Shown: positions 8,688-16,970 of the stretch, in pieces | Numbering within the stretch: position 1 is the stretch's first letter | Layout: each line of letters begins with the position of its first letter | Source of the DNA: Tagaea sp965279565 | GTDB lineage: Bacteria > Pseudomonadota > Alphaproteobacteria > CACIAM-22H2 | NCBI GenBank assembly: GCA_965279565.1 | Contig: OZ257249.1 | Location: 1,426,001 to 1,490,000, forward strand | Direction: 5' to 3' | Length of the DNA: 64,000 nt | The notes under the pieces: generated by a model | The model's input: only the letters and a program-made list of their open reading frames with translations | What the model was told of the DNA's origin: nothing | Databases searched by the model: none | Made by a program: the position numbers and the translations under genes

Positions 8688-9996
8688 GTTCGGCCAGCAG
8701 CGCGTCGCCCTCGGCGCTCAGATGGCCGCCGTTGCGCCCGAACACGTAGTATTTCGCGGGCTCGCCGCGCCGGCGCATTTCGGCACCGGCATCCAGATGG
8801 AAGATACCGAGGCGCTGGACGATCTCGCGCAGCCGCACTTCCGGCAGTTCGAGCGGCCGTTCGGCCTGAAGGGCGTGTGGCAGCGTGATCACCGAGAGTT
8901 CCGCGCCGAGCCCGTCGGCGAGCGCCTTTGCGCGAGCGAAAGTGCGCTCCAGCAGGTCGAAATCGACCGTGGCGCCGTCGAAATGCGTGATGCCGAGACG
9001 CAGCCGGAGTGCGGTCAGCTTCAGCGTCAGCAGCGGCTTGCGGATCATCAGTTCGAGCGGCGACAATTCGTAGCGGTTGGTGCCCGCGTACTCGTTGGCG
9101 AAGAAATCGTCCATCAGGCGGACGATCTCGCCGTCGCGCGCGGCAAGGCGCTGCGTGAAGCCCGGTTCGTCGACATAGCGGCTGAGCACGGGATGCCGGA
9201 CATCCTGCATCATTCCGGAGAGGTCGTTGCCCGCGTAATGGACCCAGACGATGCGCCGTGGACGGAGCGCCGGCGCGTACTCGACGAGCGTGGCGAGGTT
9301 CGACTGCGGCGCGTTGCCGCCGATGCCGAGATTGGCGACCGACGGATTGGTCCGCCGCAGCCGGTCCACCATGCCGTCGTTGTCGGGTGCGCAGGCCCCC
9401 TGGACGAACGAATCGCCGACGACCGCGATGTCGACCGGTGCCGCATCCCAGATCGCATCGGGATTGTTGAGCCCGTGCCGATCCGACCTGTAGACGAGAT
9501 TCCTTCCCCGTTCGTTGCACCAGACGATCGTGCGCGCCGGCGTGTTGGCGAGCGGCATGGGGTCGGTGCGCCGGTTGAGGATCCGCATGAACGGATGGGC
9601 GTCCACGCCCTTGCCGCGCAGCTCGGCGACGACCTCGTCGACGGTGCGCGGATCGTAGGCGTTGCCCGACTTCGCCGCGGCTTCGGCGATCAGCGTGCGG
9701 TTGTCGTAGCCGGAAAGCTGGAGATAGATCTCGGCCGCGTAGATCCCGACGACGCAAGCGGCGAGGGACGGCACGGCAGTGGCCCGCACGTCGCGCGGTG
9801 CGAGCGAGAGGGCGAACAGGAGTGCCGCCGCCGATCCCAGCGGAAGGACGTAGTAGAGCAGGTACTCGGCCGGGATATCGCCGCCGCTCAGCGACGTCCA
9901 GCGCTGCGCCGCCGTGAATGCGAGCACGGCGACCGCACCAAATGCGGCCAGTCGCAGGAGCGTGCGGGCAAGGTCAGAACCTGCATTCTTTGCCAT
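8650..9996 (-). CDS. SGNH-fold hydrolase/acetyltransferase-like membrane protein
   Basis: A 448-residue protein. About 130 N-terminal residues contain hydrophobic segments (a helix near residues 8-23, then others near 45-62 and 70-90), consistent with an inner-membrane anchor. The soluble part carries GDSFVQGA (block I), the Gly block IGGNAPQSN, the Asn block HYAGNDLSG and the terminal catalytic pattern GGHLSAEG. All SGNH residues are therefore present. Proteins like this (AlgX/DltD/PatB type) add or remove O-acetyl groups on exported glycans. It has its own promoter (10033-10061) and is divergent from the neuB operon. Hydrolase versus acetyltransferase cannot be decided from sequence. Confidence 0.7.
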   Translation of the reverse strand: MAKNAGSDLARTLLRLAAFGAVAVLAFTAAQRWTSLSGGDIPAEYLLYYVLPLGSAAALLFALSLAPRDVRATAVPSLAACVVGIYAAEIYLQLSGYDNRTLIAEAAAKSGNAYDPRTVDEVVAELRGKGVDAHPFMRILNRRTDPMPLANTPARTIVWCNERGRNLVYRSDRHGLNNPDAIWDAAPVDIAVVGDSFVQGACAPDNDGMVDRLRRTNPSVANLGIGGNAPQSNLATLVEYAPALRPRRIVWVHYAGNDLSGMMQDVRHPVLSRYVDEPGFTQRLAARDGEIVRLMDDFFANEYAGTNRYELSPLELMIRKPLLTLKLTALRLRLGITHFDGATVDFDLLERTFARAKALADGLGAELSVITLPHALQAERPLELPEVRLREIVQRLGIFHLDAGAEMRRRGEPAKYYVFGRNGGHLSAEGDALLAELIAAAADRRQTR

Positions 9997-10032
9997 CTGC
10001 GACGACCGTTTTTCGGGGAGCGATATCGCGGC

Positions 10033-10061
10033 TTTAGACAGCCTTCGTGACCCGGTGTCAA
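10033..10061 (-). promoter_or_regulatory. Promoter of the minus-strand SGNH gene
   Basis: Read on the minus strand, a perfect TTGACA (10061-10056) is followed after 17 bp by TCTAAA (10038-10033). Transcription would start near 10026, about 30 nt before the ATG at 9996. The 258-bp intergenic region thus holds divergent promoters with the palindrome at 10100-10114 between them. Confidence 0.5.
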
Positions 10062-10099
10062 GCGGCCGGCAGGGGCCGGCGGCAGGCTCCGGAATGAAT

Positions 10100-10114
10100 G
10101 TTCACGGCGTGAAC
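10100..10114. promoter_or_regulatory. Palindromic operator candidate, copy 2
   Basis: GTTCAC-GGC-GTGAAC is a perfect 6-bp inverted repeat with a 3-bp spacer, matching copy 1 at 951-965 in 12 of 15 positions and in the same half-site pattern (GTTCAY). It ends 7 bp before the predicted -35 of the neuB operon promoter, with its centre near -51, a position used by activators. It lies 38 bp upstream of the -35 of the divergent SGNH gene. The winged-helix protein encoded at 960 is the obvious candidate ligand. Confidence 0.55.
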
Positions 10115-10121
10115 ATAGTGC

Positions 10122-10151
10122 TTGACGAAGCCTGCGGCGCGAGGGTATTGC
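10122..10151 (+). promoter_or_regulatory. Promoter of the neuB-led operon
   Basis: TTGACG at 10122-10127 and TATTGC at 10146-10151 are separated by 18 bp. Predicted transcription starts near 10158, giving a leader of about 97 nt before the ATG at 10255. The palindrome lies immediately upstream and the ops-like element immediately downstream. The weak -10 fits a promoter that needs an activator. Confidence 0.45.
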
Positions 10152-10190
10152 CTCGTCTGTCGCTCCGGCGCGGGGAACCCGTTTTCACCC

Positions 10191-10207
10191 GTGCTGCGGT
10201 AGCAATT
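10191..10207 (+). promoter_or_regulatory. ops/JUMPstart-like element in the operon leader
   Basis: GTGCTGCGGTAGCAATT contains the exact ops core GCGGTAGC (10196-10203). It matches the first half of the enterobacterial JUMPstart sequence at 13 of 17 positions (as I recall that consensus). It lies about 40 nt into the predicted leader of the long operon, the location expected for a site where a NusG paralogue such as the one at 1638-2141 is recruited to paused RNA polymerase. A 6-bp inverted repeat follows directly (10205-10219). Confidence 0.4.
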
Positions 10208-10219
10208 CCGGGCCGGAAT
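10205..10219 (+). repeat. Inverted repeat / RNA hairpin after the ops-like site
   Basis: ATTCCG-GGC-CGGAAT is a perfect 6-bp inverted repeat with a 3-nt loop in the leader of the neuB operon, partly overlapping the ops-like element. It could form a pause hairpin in the nascent RNA. No U-tract follows, so it is not an intrinsic terminator. Confidence 0.4.
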
Positions 10220-10254
10220 CGGCCGGAACCGCTCTCCCCCTCGAGGCTCAAAAC

Positions 10255-11262
10255 ATGAATATCTTCGGTCGCGATATCGACCGCGAAATCGCCGTCGTCG
10301 CCGAGATCGGCGTCAACCATGAAGGCGATCCGGCGGTGGCCTCGCGCCTGCTGCGGCTCGCCGCCGAAGCGGGCGCGCACGCCGTCAAATTCCAGACCTT
10401 CACGCCCGCCCGCTACGCCTCGGCGTCCGATCCGGCGCGCCTGAAGCGCGTCACGGGCTTCTCGCTCGACCGCGACACGCACCTCAGGCTCGCGCGCGAG
10501 GCAGCCGCACTGGGCGTGGCGATGTTTTCGACTGCCGTCAGCGACGACGTCGTGCCGTTCCTTGCCGAGACGTTCCCGGCGATCAAGATCGCGAGCGGGG
10601 ATCTCGATTTCGAGCCCGTGATCCGCGCGGCGGCGCGGACCGGAAAGCCGATGATCCTTTCCACCGGTCTCGGCACGATGGAGGAGGTCGAGCGGGCCGT
10701 CGGCTGGGTGCGCGACGAGGTCGGCGCTTCCGCCCTGCGCGACAGGCTCGTGCTGATGCAGTGCGTGTCGGCCTATCCAGCACCGATCGAGGAAGCTTCC
10801 GTGCTCGGCGTGCCGTATCTCGCCGAACGCACCGGACTGCGGGTCGGATATTCGAACCACGTGATCGGCCCGGAAGCCTGCTACGCCGCCGCGGCTCTGG
10901 GTGCGTGCATGATCGAGGTGCATTTCACCGACTGCAAGACCGGCCGCGAATTCCGCGACCATTCGCTTTCGTTCGAACCGGACGACCTGCGCGCCCTGCT
11001 GGCCGTGCTGCCGCGCATCCGCGCCAGCCTCGGCGCGCCCGGCAAGCAGCGGATGTCGAGCGAACTCGCCAACCTGCGCGCCGTGCGCAAGGGCGTGGTC
11101 GCCGCGCGCGATCTTCCCGCCGGCACCGTGCTGAAGCGCGAAGACCTGATGTTCGCCCGTCCGCAGACCGAGTTCGCGGCCGGCGAGATCGACTCGCTGG
11201 TCGGACGCAAGTTGGGCGTGGCGCTCGCGACCGGCGAGCTCGTGCCGCGCACGGGCGTCTAG
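10255..11262 (+). CDS. NeuB-family nonulosonate (sialic acid-type) synthase, copy 1
   Basis: A 335-residue protein with the NeuB TIM barrel (residues about 1-265) and a C-terminal antifreeze-like SAF domain (VVAARDLPAGTVLKREDL onward). Conserved barrel motifs include EIGVNHEGD, AVKFQTFTPARY, IKIASGDLDF and MILSTGLGTMEEVE. These enzymes condense phosphoenolpyruvate with a six-carbon amino sugar to give a nine-carbon acid. The GAGG at 10243-10246 supports the ATG at 10255. It is the first gene of the long operon behind the promoter and ops-like site. It is clearly different from the PseI at 51335 and the copy at 41957, so it probably uses another hexose (Neu/Leg type or novel). The exact product is unknown. 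Confidence 0.85.
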   Translation: MNIFGRDIDREIAVVAEIGVNHEGDPAVASRLLRLAAEAGAHAVKFQTFTPARYASASDPARLKRVTGFSLDRDTHLRLAREAAALGVAMFSTAVSDDVVPFLAETFPAIKIASGDLDFEPVIRAAARTGKPMILSTGLGTMEEVERAVGWVRDEVGASALRDRLVLMQCVSAYPAPIEEASVLGVPYLAERTGLRVGYSNHVIGPEACYAAAALGACMIEVHFTDCKTGREFRDHSLSFEPDDLRALLAVLPRIRASLGAPGKQRMSSELANLRAVRKGVVAARDLPAGTVLKREDLMFARPQTEFAAGEIDSLVGRKLGVALATGELVPRTGV

Positions 11263-11278
11263 GCGGCGGACGCAGGCA

Positions 11279-13120
11279 ATGTGCGGCATCGCAGGCCGGC
11301 TCTCGTCGAAACCGCTCGCACCGCAGCGGCTCGAGGCCGTGCGTGCCGCGATGCGTCGCCGGGGGCCCGACGCCGAAGGCAAGTGGACCGGCGAGATCGC
11401 CGGCCGTCCCGCCGTCCTGCTGCACAGCCGCCTTGCCATCGTCGATCTGGATCGGCGTTCCGACCAGCCGTTCGAGTTCGACGGTGGCGTCCTGATCTTC
11501 AACGGCGAGATCTACAACTGGCGCGAACTGCGCGCCGAACTCGAGAAGGGCGGGGCCGTCTTCCGGACCCAGTCCGACACCGAAGTGGTCGCCGTCGCCT
11601 GGCGCGCGTGGGGCGAGGCGGCCTTCGCGCGGTTCGAGGGGATGTGGGCGCTGGCGATCCACGACAGCCGCGCCGATGCCCTGATCCTCGGACGCGACGC
11701 CTTCGGCGAGAAGCCGCTCTTCGTGCTCGATCGCGACGACGAGCTGGTGTTCGGCTCGGAGACGAATTTTCTCGCGGGCCTCGCCGCCCGGCCGCTGGTG
11801 CCGGACAGGCGCCAGGTCCTGCGCTATCTCGTGAACGGCTACCGCGCGCTGCACAAGGGCACGGCCACGTGGCACGAGGACGTGCGCGAGGTTCCCGCCG
11901 GCAGCTACGTGCGCGTCACGCGCGCCGGCGTGTCCGAGCCGGTCGAATACTGGCGGCCCAGGGTCGCACCCCGCGCGATGACGCTCGCCGAAGCCGAAGC
12001 GGGCGTGCGTTCGCGCGTGATGCGCGCGCTGGAACTGCGGCTGCGTGCCGACGTGCCGATCGCCTTCTGCCTGAGCGGCGGGGTCGATTCGACCGTGCTC
12101 GCGTGTCTCGCCGCGAAGCATTTCGACTATCCCGTCCATGCCTTCTCGATCGTCGATTCCGATCCGCGCTACGACGAAAGCGCTTCGATCGCGACGACGG
12201 TGGCGCATCTCGGCTGCCGGCACGACATCGTGCGCACGTCGCGGAAAGGCTTTCTCGAACGCCTCGACCGGCAGATCGCCTATCACGGCGCACCGGTGTC
12301 GACGATCTCGTATTACCTGCACGAGTTCCTGTCCGAGGCGATTTCGGCGCAGGGCTACAAGGTCGCCGTGTCGGGAACCGCCGCGGACGAGATCTTCACC
12401 GGCTACTACGACCACTACGCGTTCTGGCTGGCGTCCATGGCCGACCGGCCGGATTTCGAACGCCTCGTCGCCGACTGGCGCAAGGGCTTCGGCGCCACGG
12501 TCCGCAACCCGCTTCTGCAGGATCCGCTGGCGTTCCGCCGCGATCCGGCCGCGCGCGGGCACATCTATCTCGACCGCGACGCGTTCCAGTCGCTGATGCG
12601 CGTGCCGCTCGACGAGGATTTCGCCGAGACCGCCTACTGCGGCGAGACGCTGCGCAACCGCATGCTCAACGAGCTGCGCCACGAGATCGTGCCGGTCATC
12701 CTGCGCGAGGACGACCTCAACTCGATGCGCTTCTCGGTCGAGAACCGTGCGCCCTATCTCGACCGCGATCTGGTCGATTTCGCCTATTCGGTTCCGGCCG
12801 AGCATCTCGTGCAGGACGGCATGCCGAAATGGCTGCTGCGCGCGGCCGGTCGCGGCGTGGCCCCGGACGAAATCCTGTTCGACCGCCGCAAGCGCGGCTT
12901 CAACGCGTCGATCGATTCGCTGCTCGACCGCAAGGACCCGAAGGTGCGCGAGCGTCTGCTCGAGCCGGGCCCGATCTTCGACATCGTCGACCGCAACCGC
13001 TTCGAGGCGTGGCTGACGAGCGATCTCACGGAAAACAGTTTCAGCAAGTTCATGTTCTCGTTCGTCAGCGCGCGCCTGTTCCTCGACGGTGCCGCGCAGT
13101 CCGCACGGGCGGCGGCCTAG
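11279..13120 (+). CDS. asnB: Glutamine-hydrolysing asparagine synthase (AsnB type)
   Basis: A 613-residue protein of standard AsnB length. It begins MCGIAG, so Cys2 can act as the glutaminase nucleophile, and has RRGPDAEG and the IFNGEIYNWREL signature. The synthetase domain has its PP-loop SGGVDS at residues 266-271 and a later SGTAADEIFTGYYDHY motif. It lies 16 bp after neuB and 5 bp before hisH. In glycan loci such enzymes often amidate a uronic or nonulosonic acid carboxylate or link amino acids to sugars rather than making asparagine for metabolism. This is inferred from context and from three other asparagine-synthase-like genes in the window. Confidence 0.8.
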   Translation: MCGIAGRLSSKPLAPQRLEAVRAAMRRRGPDAEGKWTGEIAGRPAVLLHSRLAIVDLDRRSDQPFEFDGGVLIFNGEIYNWRELRAELEKGGAVFRTQSDTEVVAVAWRAWGEAAFARFEGMWALAIHDSRADALILGRDAFGEKPLFVLDRDDELVFGSETNFLAGLAARPLVPDRRQVLRYLVNGYRALHKGTATWHEDVREVPAGSYVRVTRAGVSEPVEYWRPRVAPRAMTLAEAEAGVRSRVMRALELRLRADVPIAFCLSGGVDSTVLACLAAKHFDYPVHAFSIVDSDPRYDESASIATTVAHLGCRHDIVRTSRKGFLERLDRQIAYHGAPVSTISYYLHEFLSEAISAQGYKVAVSGTAADEIFTGYYDHYAFWLASMADRPDFERLVADWRKGFGATVRNPLLQDPLAFRRDPAARGHIYLDRDAFQSLMRVPLDEDFAETAYCGETLRNRMLNELRHEIVPVILREDDLNSMRFSVENRAPYLDRDLVDFAYSVPAEHLVQDGMPKWLLRAAGRGVAPDEILFDRRKRGFNASIDSLLDRKDPKVRERLLEPGPIFDIVDRNRFEAWLTSDLTENSFSKFMFSFVSARLFLDGAAQSARAAA

Positions 13121-13125
13121 CCGCC

Positions 13126-13743
13126 GTGGCCCGGATCGGCATCGTCGACTACGGCATGGGAAACCTTCGTTCGGTGGCGGGTGCGGTCGAGAAGGTCGGC
13201 CACGTACCGGAAGTCTCGCATGATGCCGCGACGTTGGCCGCCTGCGACCGGCTCGTGCTGCCGGGCGTGGGTGCGTTCCGCGATGCGATGGCGAACATCG
13301 CCGCGCGCGGCCTCGACGCCACGCTCGACAGGCTGGTCCGCAAGGACGCCAAGCCGATCCTCGGCATCTGCCTGGGCGCGCAGCTGCTGGCGCGCGGCAG
13401 CACCGAGTTCGGCGCCACGCGCGGGCTCGGCTGGATCGACGCCGACGTCGACCGGATCGCGGGGGGCGATGACATCCGAGTCCCGCATGTCGGCTGGAAC
13501 GGCCTGCACCAGGTGCGCGCGAGCGCGCTGTTCGACGGTGTTCCGCAAGACGCGCTGTTCTACTACGTGCACAGCTACCGGATCGGGCTCGAAGACATGC
13601 CGGCGGTCGTCGGCGAGTGCGACCATGGCGGCCGGTTCGCGGCCGCCGTATCGAAGGGCAACGTGCACGGCACGCAGTTCCATCCCGAGAAAAGTCAGCG
13701 CCACGGACTGCGGGTGCTGGCGAACTTCATCGAGCGGATGTGA
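13126..13743 (+). CDS. hisH: HisH-type glutamine amidotransferase, cassette 1
   Basis: A 205-residue class I glutaminase. The catalytic Cys is C82 in GICLGAQLL, and the His/Glu pair is H186/E188 in FHPEKSQ; the N-terminal IVDYGMGNL is typical of HisH. It supplies ammonia to the partner HisF. The GTG start at 13126 places this motif near the N-terminus. No histidine biosynthesis genes lie nearby, and the next genes are hisF and a WbpG/PseA-type sugar amidotransferase. The ammonia is therefore likely used to build an acetamidino group on a sugar, as described for WbpG with HisH2/HisF2 in Pseudomonas aeruginosa O-antigen synthesis. Confidence 0.88.
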   Translation: MARIGIVDYGMGNLRSVAGAVEKVGHVPEVSHDAATLAACDRLVLPGVGAFRDAMANIAARGLDATLDRLVRKDAKPILGICLGAQLLARGSTEFGATRGLGWIDADVDRIAGGDDIRVPHVGWNGLHQVRASALFDGVPQDALFYYVHSYRIGLEDMPAVVGECDHGGRFAAAVSKGNVHGTQFHPEKSQRHGLRVLANFIERM

Positions 13744-13751
13744 CGGCTGCG

Positions 13752-14498
13752 ATGCTGTGCAAGCGCGTGGTTCCGGTGCTGACGTTCAATGACGGCGTCC
13801 TGTTCCGCACGAAGGAGTTCGTGCCGGACTACCGCTACACGCTGAAATTCGTCGACGCGTGGTCGGCCGACGAGATCGTCGTGCTCGACGTCACGCGCGC
13901 CGGCGGCGGCGATCGGCGGAACTTCTTCGACGTCGTCTCCGATTTCGCGCGGCGCTGTTTCGTGCCGCTGGCGGCCGGCGGCGGCGTACGCTCGCTCGAC
14001 GACGTGCATGCGCTGCTCGACATCGGCGCCGACAAGGCGGTCGTCAATACGGGTGCCATCGACCGGCCCGCGCTTGTGGGCGAGATCGCGCGGCGCTACG
14101 GCAGTCAGTGCGCGGTGGGCGTCATCGACGCGCGGCGTGCGGGCGACGGCTACGAGGTGATGGCCGAGTTCGGCACGCGCGCGACTGGCCTGACGCCGCA
14201 GGAATGGGCGCGGCGCCTGGAAGCCGAAGGGGCGGGCGAGATCCTCGTGCAGTCGATCGAGCGCGATGGCTCGCTGCTCGGCTACGATCTCGAGCTCGCG
14301 GCCTGCGTTGCCGGCGCCGTGCGCGTCCCGGTCCTCGTCAGCGGCGGGGCCGGCAACTGGAGCCATTTCGCCGACGCGTTCCGGGTTGCCGGCGTCGACG
14401 CGGCCTGCACGACGAACATCTACCATTTCACCGAGACGAGCATCGCCAGCGCCAAGGCCTATCTGGCGAAGGCCGGCGTCCCGGTGCGGACCACCTGA
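13752..14498 (+). CDS. hisF: HisF-type ammonia-channel subunit, cassette 1
   Basis: A 248-residue TIM-barrel HisF homologue beginning KRVVPVLTFNDG. In authentic HisF this strand reads PCLDVKDG with the catalytic Asp11; here that residue is Thr, while the second Asp (VGVIDARRAG) is kept. The protein is therefore unlikely to make imidazole glycerol phosphate but can still bind HisH and pass ammonia through the barrel. An in-frame GTG at 13740 would give a GTGA-type overlap with hisH and add four residues; I prefer the ATG at 13752 by alignment with HisF N-termini. The amidotransferase gene follows with a TTG start. Confidence 0.85.
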   Translation: MLCKRVVPVLTFNDGVLFRTKEFVPDYRYTLKFVDAWSADEIVVLDVTRAGGGDRRNFFDVVSDFARRCFVPLAAGGGVRSLDDVHALLDIGADKAVVNTGAIDRPALVGEIARRYGSQCAVGVIDARRAGDGYEVMAEFGTRATGLTPQEWARRLEAEGAGEILVQSIERDGSLLGYDLELAACVAGAVRVPVLVSGGAGNWSHFADAFRVAGVDAACTTNIYHFTETSIASAKAYLAKAGVPVRTT

Positions 14499-14508
14499 GG
14501 AGCCTTCA

Positions 14509-15642
14509 TTGACTGCCGCCCGCGCCACCGTCGTCCGCTACTGCCGGACCTGCCTGATGCCCGACACGCGTCCGCGAATCGTGTTCGACAGGGACGGCGT
14601 GTGCAACGCCTGCCATACCGCGCGCGAGAAGGCGTCGATCGACTGGGACGCGCGCCGGCGCGAGTTCCTCGACTATGTCGACCGCTACCGGCCCAAGCGC
14701 GGCAATTACGACTGCATCGTGCCGTGGAGCGGCGGCAAGGATTCGAGCTACGTGGCGCACCGGCTGAAATTCGAGTTCGGCCTCAATCCCCTGCTCGTGA
14801 CGTTCTCGCCGCTGCTGCCCAACGAGATCGGTGCCGCGAACCGCGAATCGTTCCTGCAGCTCGGCTTCGACCACCTGATGGTCCGCCCGAACCAGAAGGT
14901 ATCGAAGCATCTCGCGGGCCGGTTCTTCCGCGAGCGCGGCAATCCGAAGGTCCACTGGGATGCGGGCATCAACGCCGTCCCGGTCCAGGCCGCGGTCGGA
15001 TACGAGATCCCGCTGATCTTCTACGCCGAGCACGGCGAGAGCGAGTATGGTGGCCGCGTCCTCAGCGAAGAGCACCGCAAGCGGCGCGACCTCGCCGAGG
15101 TGCTGGAGAACCAGATCGGCGACGACCCGCACAACTGGATGGACGAGACGGTCGGCGAGAAGGACCTCGCACCCTATCTCTATCCCGATCCCGCTTCGGT
15201 CGAGCGCGTCGGCGTCAACGCGCTCTACTTCGCCTACTTCTTCCGCTGGAGCATGCTCGAGAACTGGCGCTACATGCAGAAGGCGATGCCGTCCTTCCGC
15301 ACCGACCCGAAGGGTCGCACGGACGGGACGTTCACGGATTTCGACAGTCTCGACGACAAGATCGACAATCTCTACTACTACATGCAGTACGTGAAATTCG
15401 GCTTCGGCCGCGCGACGCGCGACGCCTGCCGGATGATCCAGAACGGACAGATGACGCGCGCCGAAGGTCTCGAACTCGCGCGTCGCCACGACGACGAATT
15501 CCCGAACACGTTCTTCGACGAGAACCTCGCCTATCTCGGCCTCGACCGGCCCGGATTCGAGGAAGTCGTCGACCAGCATCGCAACAACGAAATCTGGGAG
15601 CGTGGTGCCAACGGTTGGCGCCTTCGCTACCCCGTCGAGTGA
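14509..15642 (+). CDS. N-acetyl sugar amidotransferase (WbpG/PseA family), copy 1
   Basis: A 377-residue protein that converts an acetamido group on a sugar to acetamidino using ATP and ammonia. Four cysteines in two CxxC pairs (C12/C15 and C32/C35) probably bind zinc. The PP-loop SGGKDS is intact at residues 74-79, followed by the family segment IFYAEHGESEYGG. TTG at 14509 is used because GAGGAG sits just before it and the first CxxC then lies near the N-terminus. It forms a cassette with hisH and hisF immediately upstream. It is the most divergent of the four copies in the window (DDPHNWMDETVGEKD region). The specific sugar is unknown. Confidence 0.85.
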   Translation: MTAARATVVRYCRTCLMPDTRPRIVFDRDGVCNACHTAREKASIDWDARRREFLDYVDRYRPKRGNYDCIVPWSGGKDSSYVAHRLKFEFGLNPLLVTFSPLLPNEIGAANRESFLQLGFDHLMVRPNQKVSKHLAGRFFRERGNPKVHWDAGINAVPVQAAVGYEIPLIFYAEHGESEYGGRVLSEEHRKRRDLAEVLENQIGDDPHNWMDETVGEKDLAPYLYPDPASVERVGVNALYFAYFFRWSMLENWRYMQKAMPSFRTDPKGRTDGTFTDFDSLDDKIDNLYYYMQYVKFGFGRATRDACRMIQNGQMTRAEGLELARRHDDEFPNTFFDENLAYLGLDRPGFEEVVDQHRNNEIWERGANGWRLRYPVE

Positions 15643-15647
15643 GAATT

Positions 15648-16970
15648 ATGGAACCCACCAAGCCAGAATCCGAAGCTTCCTTCACGACCTCGCGCGGCCG
15701 TTCGATCCGGTACGTTCCCGGCTATCTTCCCTTCGTCGAGAAGGTCATCGGATTGCCCGAGCAGGTGTCGCCCGACTACGAGCTCGCGAGCATCAATGTC
15801 GCGGGCGGCGCGGACAAGGTCGATGTCGACAAGGCGCGCGTGCTCGCCGAGACGCAGCAAGGCTTCGCGATCATGGGCTACGCGACGCGCCTCCTGCCGG
15901 TTTACCGGATGAACCGGCTCCTGCAGTCGACGAACCTGCGTTTCCCCGTCGGGCGACTGCTCGACATCGGTTGCGGATACGGGCTCCAGCCCCGGATCAT
16001 CAAGGCGCTGGGTCTCGCGCGCGAGGCGGTCGGACTCGATCTCTACGACCGCGCCTCGTCGATCGACGAGAGCCGGATCGCGCGCCAGCATCGCCAACTG
16101 CGGTGGTTCCGCCATATCGACCGCTGGCAGGCGCGCATCGACGCGAAGCCGCCGGAATCCTGGTCGGATTTCGAGCGCGCCTTCATGCTCCGATTCCAGG
16201 GGCCCCGGCTGCTCGCCAAGTACCGCCAGGGTTGGGTTCCGGGTCCGGATCTCTACGACATGAAGTTCGTCGCCGAGCCGAAGCTGGACCGGCTGATCAT
16301 CGGCGACGTGTTCGAGGTCGAGGAGAAGTTCGACTTCATCACGGCGTTCTCGTCGATGGAGTGGTTCGAGGCGCCCAGCGCCATGAAGAAGATCTCCAGC
16401 ATGCTGAACGACGGCGGCATCTTCTACATGTACGTCGCGAACTGGTGGCATGCGGTCGCGGGCGGAAAGGCCGCCGGCCATTTCCCGTTCGCCGCCCAGC
16501 GCATGGAGAAGGCGGATTTCGCGCGCTATACGCGCGCGGCACTGCCGCGCAATGCCGACGCGCTTACCGCGGCATCGGAATTCTACGACCCGACCCATCC
16601 GACCTTGCGCGACTATGTGCGCTACGGTGCCGAGAACGGGCTGCTGGCGCTGGCTTTCCAGCAGGACGTGGCTTCCGCGCCGTTCCACAAGAAGTACGGA
16701 CTCAGCTCGCGCGGCTGGGGCGAGCTCGAGCCCGCCGTGCTCGAGGAAGCGCTTGCCGATATCCGCACGTTCCGCCCCGACGTCGAGCTTTCCGACCTGC
16801 TGGCGACGAACACGTACATCGTCTTCAAGAAGATCGACCGGAACCGGAAGATCACGCAGGCCGATTTCGATTCGATGGCAGGCCAGAACAAGGATTTCGT
16901 GTACCGCCCGTCCGGCCCGATCGGGAAGCTGGCGAAGTGGTTCGGCAAACGCGTGATGCGCAAGTCCTGA
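15648..16970 (+). CDS. Class I SAM-dependent methyltransferase
   Basis: A 440-residue protein with a Rossmann methyltransferase core: SAM motif I is LLDIGCGYGLQPRII (about residue 104), followed by EAVGLDLYDRAS and a motif reading FDFITAFSSMEWFE. Long N- and C-terminal parts flank the core; the C-terminus ends in a basic segment (GKLAKWFGKRVMRK), suggesting peripheral membrane contact. The ATG at 15648 lies 5 bp after the amidotransferase stop. The stop overlaps the ABC transporter start (TGATG). It probably O- or N-methylates a glycan component; the substrate is not evident. Confidence 0.75.
   Translation: MEPTKPESEASFTTSRGRSIRYVPGYLPFVEKVIGLPEQVSPDYELASINVAGGADKVDVDKARVLAETQQGFAIMGYATRLLPVYRMNRLLQSTNLRFPVGRLLDIGCGYGLQPRIIKALGLAREAVGLDLYDRASSIDESRIARQHRQLRWFRHIDRWQARIDAKPPESWSDFERAFMLRFQGPRLLAKYRQGWVPGPDLYDMKFVAEPKLDRLIIGDVFEVEEKFDFITAFSSMEWFEAPSAMKKISSMLNDGGIFYMYVANWWHAVAGGKAAGHFPFAAQRMEKADFARYTRAALPRNADALTAASEFYDPTHPTLRDYVRYGAENGLLALAFQQDVASAPFHKKYGLSSRGWGELEPAVLEEALADIRTFRPDVELSDLLATNTYIVFKKIDRNRKITQADFDSMAGQNKDFVYRPSGPIGKLAKWFGKRVMRKS

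Noticed and set aside
8185..10050. A 621-codon plus-strand frame over the SGNH gene
   Set aside because: The minus-strand SGNH protein has all catalytic blocks and its own promoter; the plus-strand translation has no motif.
10205..10219. Intrinsic terminator or riboswitch in the neuB leader
   Set aside because: The stem is only 6 bp without a U-tract, and the leader (about 97 nt) shows no riboswitch-like conserved structure I can recognise.
10925..12805. A 626-codon minus-strand frame antisense to neuB and asnB
   Set aside because: The plus-strand AsnB has Cys2, PP-loop and normal length. The antisense translation shows no domain.
13126..14498. hisH and hisF as part of histidine biosynthesis
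   Set aside because: No other his genes occur here, each pair adjoins a sugar amidotransferase, and the HisF copies lack Asp11.
15602..16969. Upstream extension of the ABC transporter frame (total 1052 codons)
   Set aside because: The extension overlaps the methyltransferase gene in another frame and has no conserved sequence. The ATG at 16970 in a TGATG overlap fits the transporter N-terminus.
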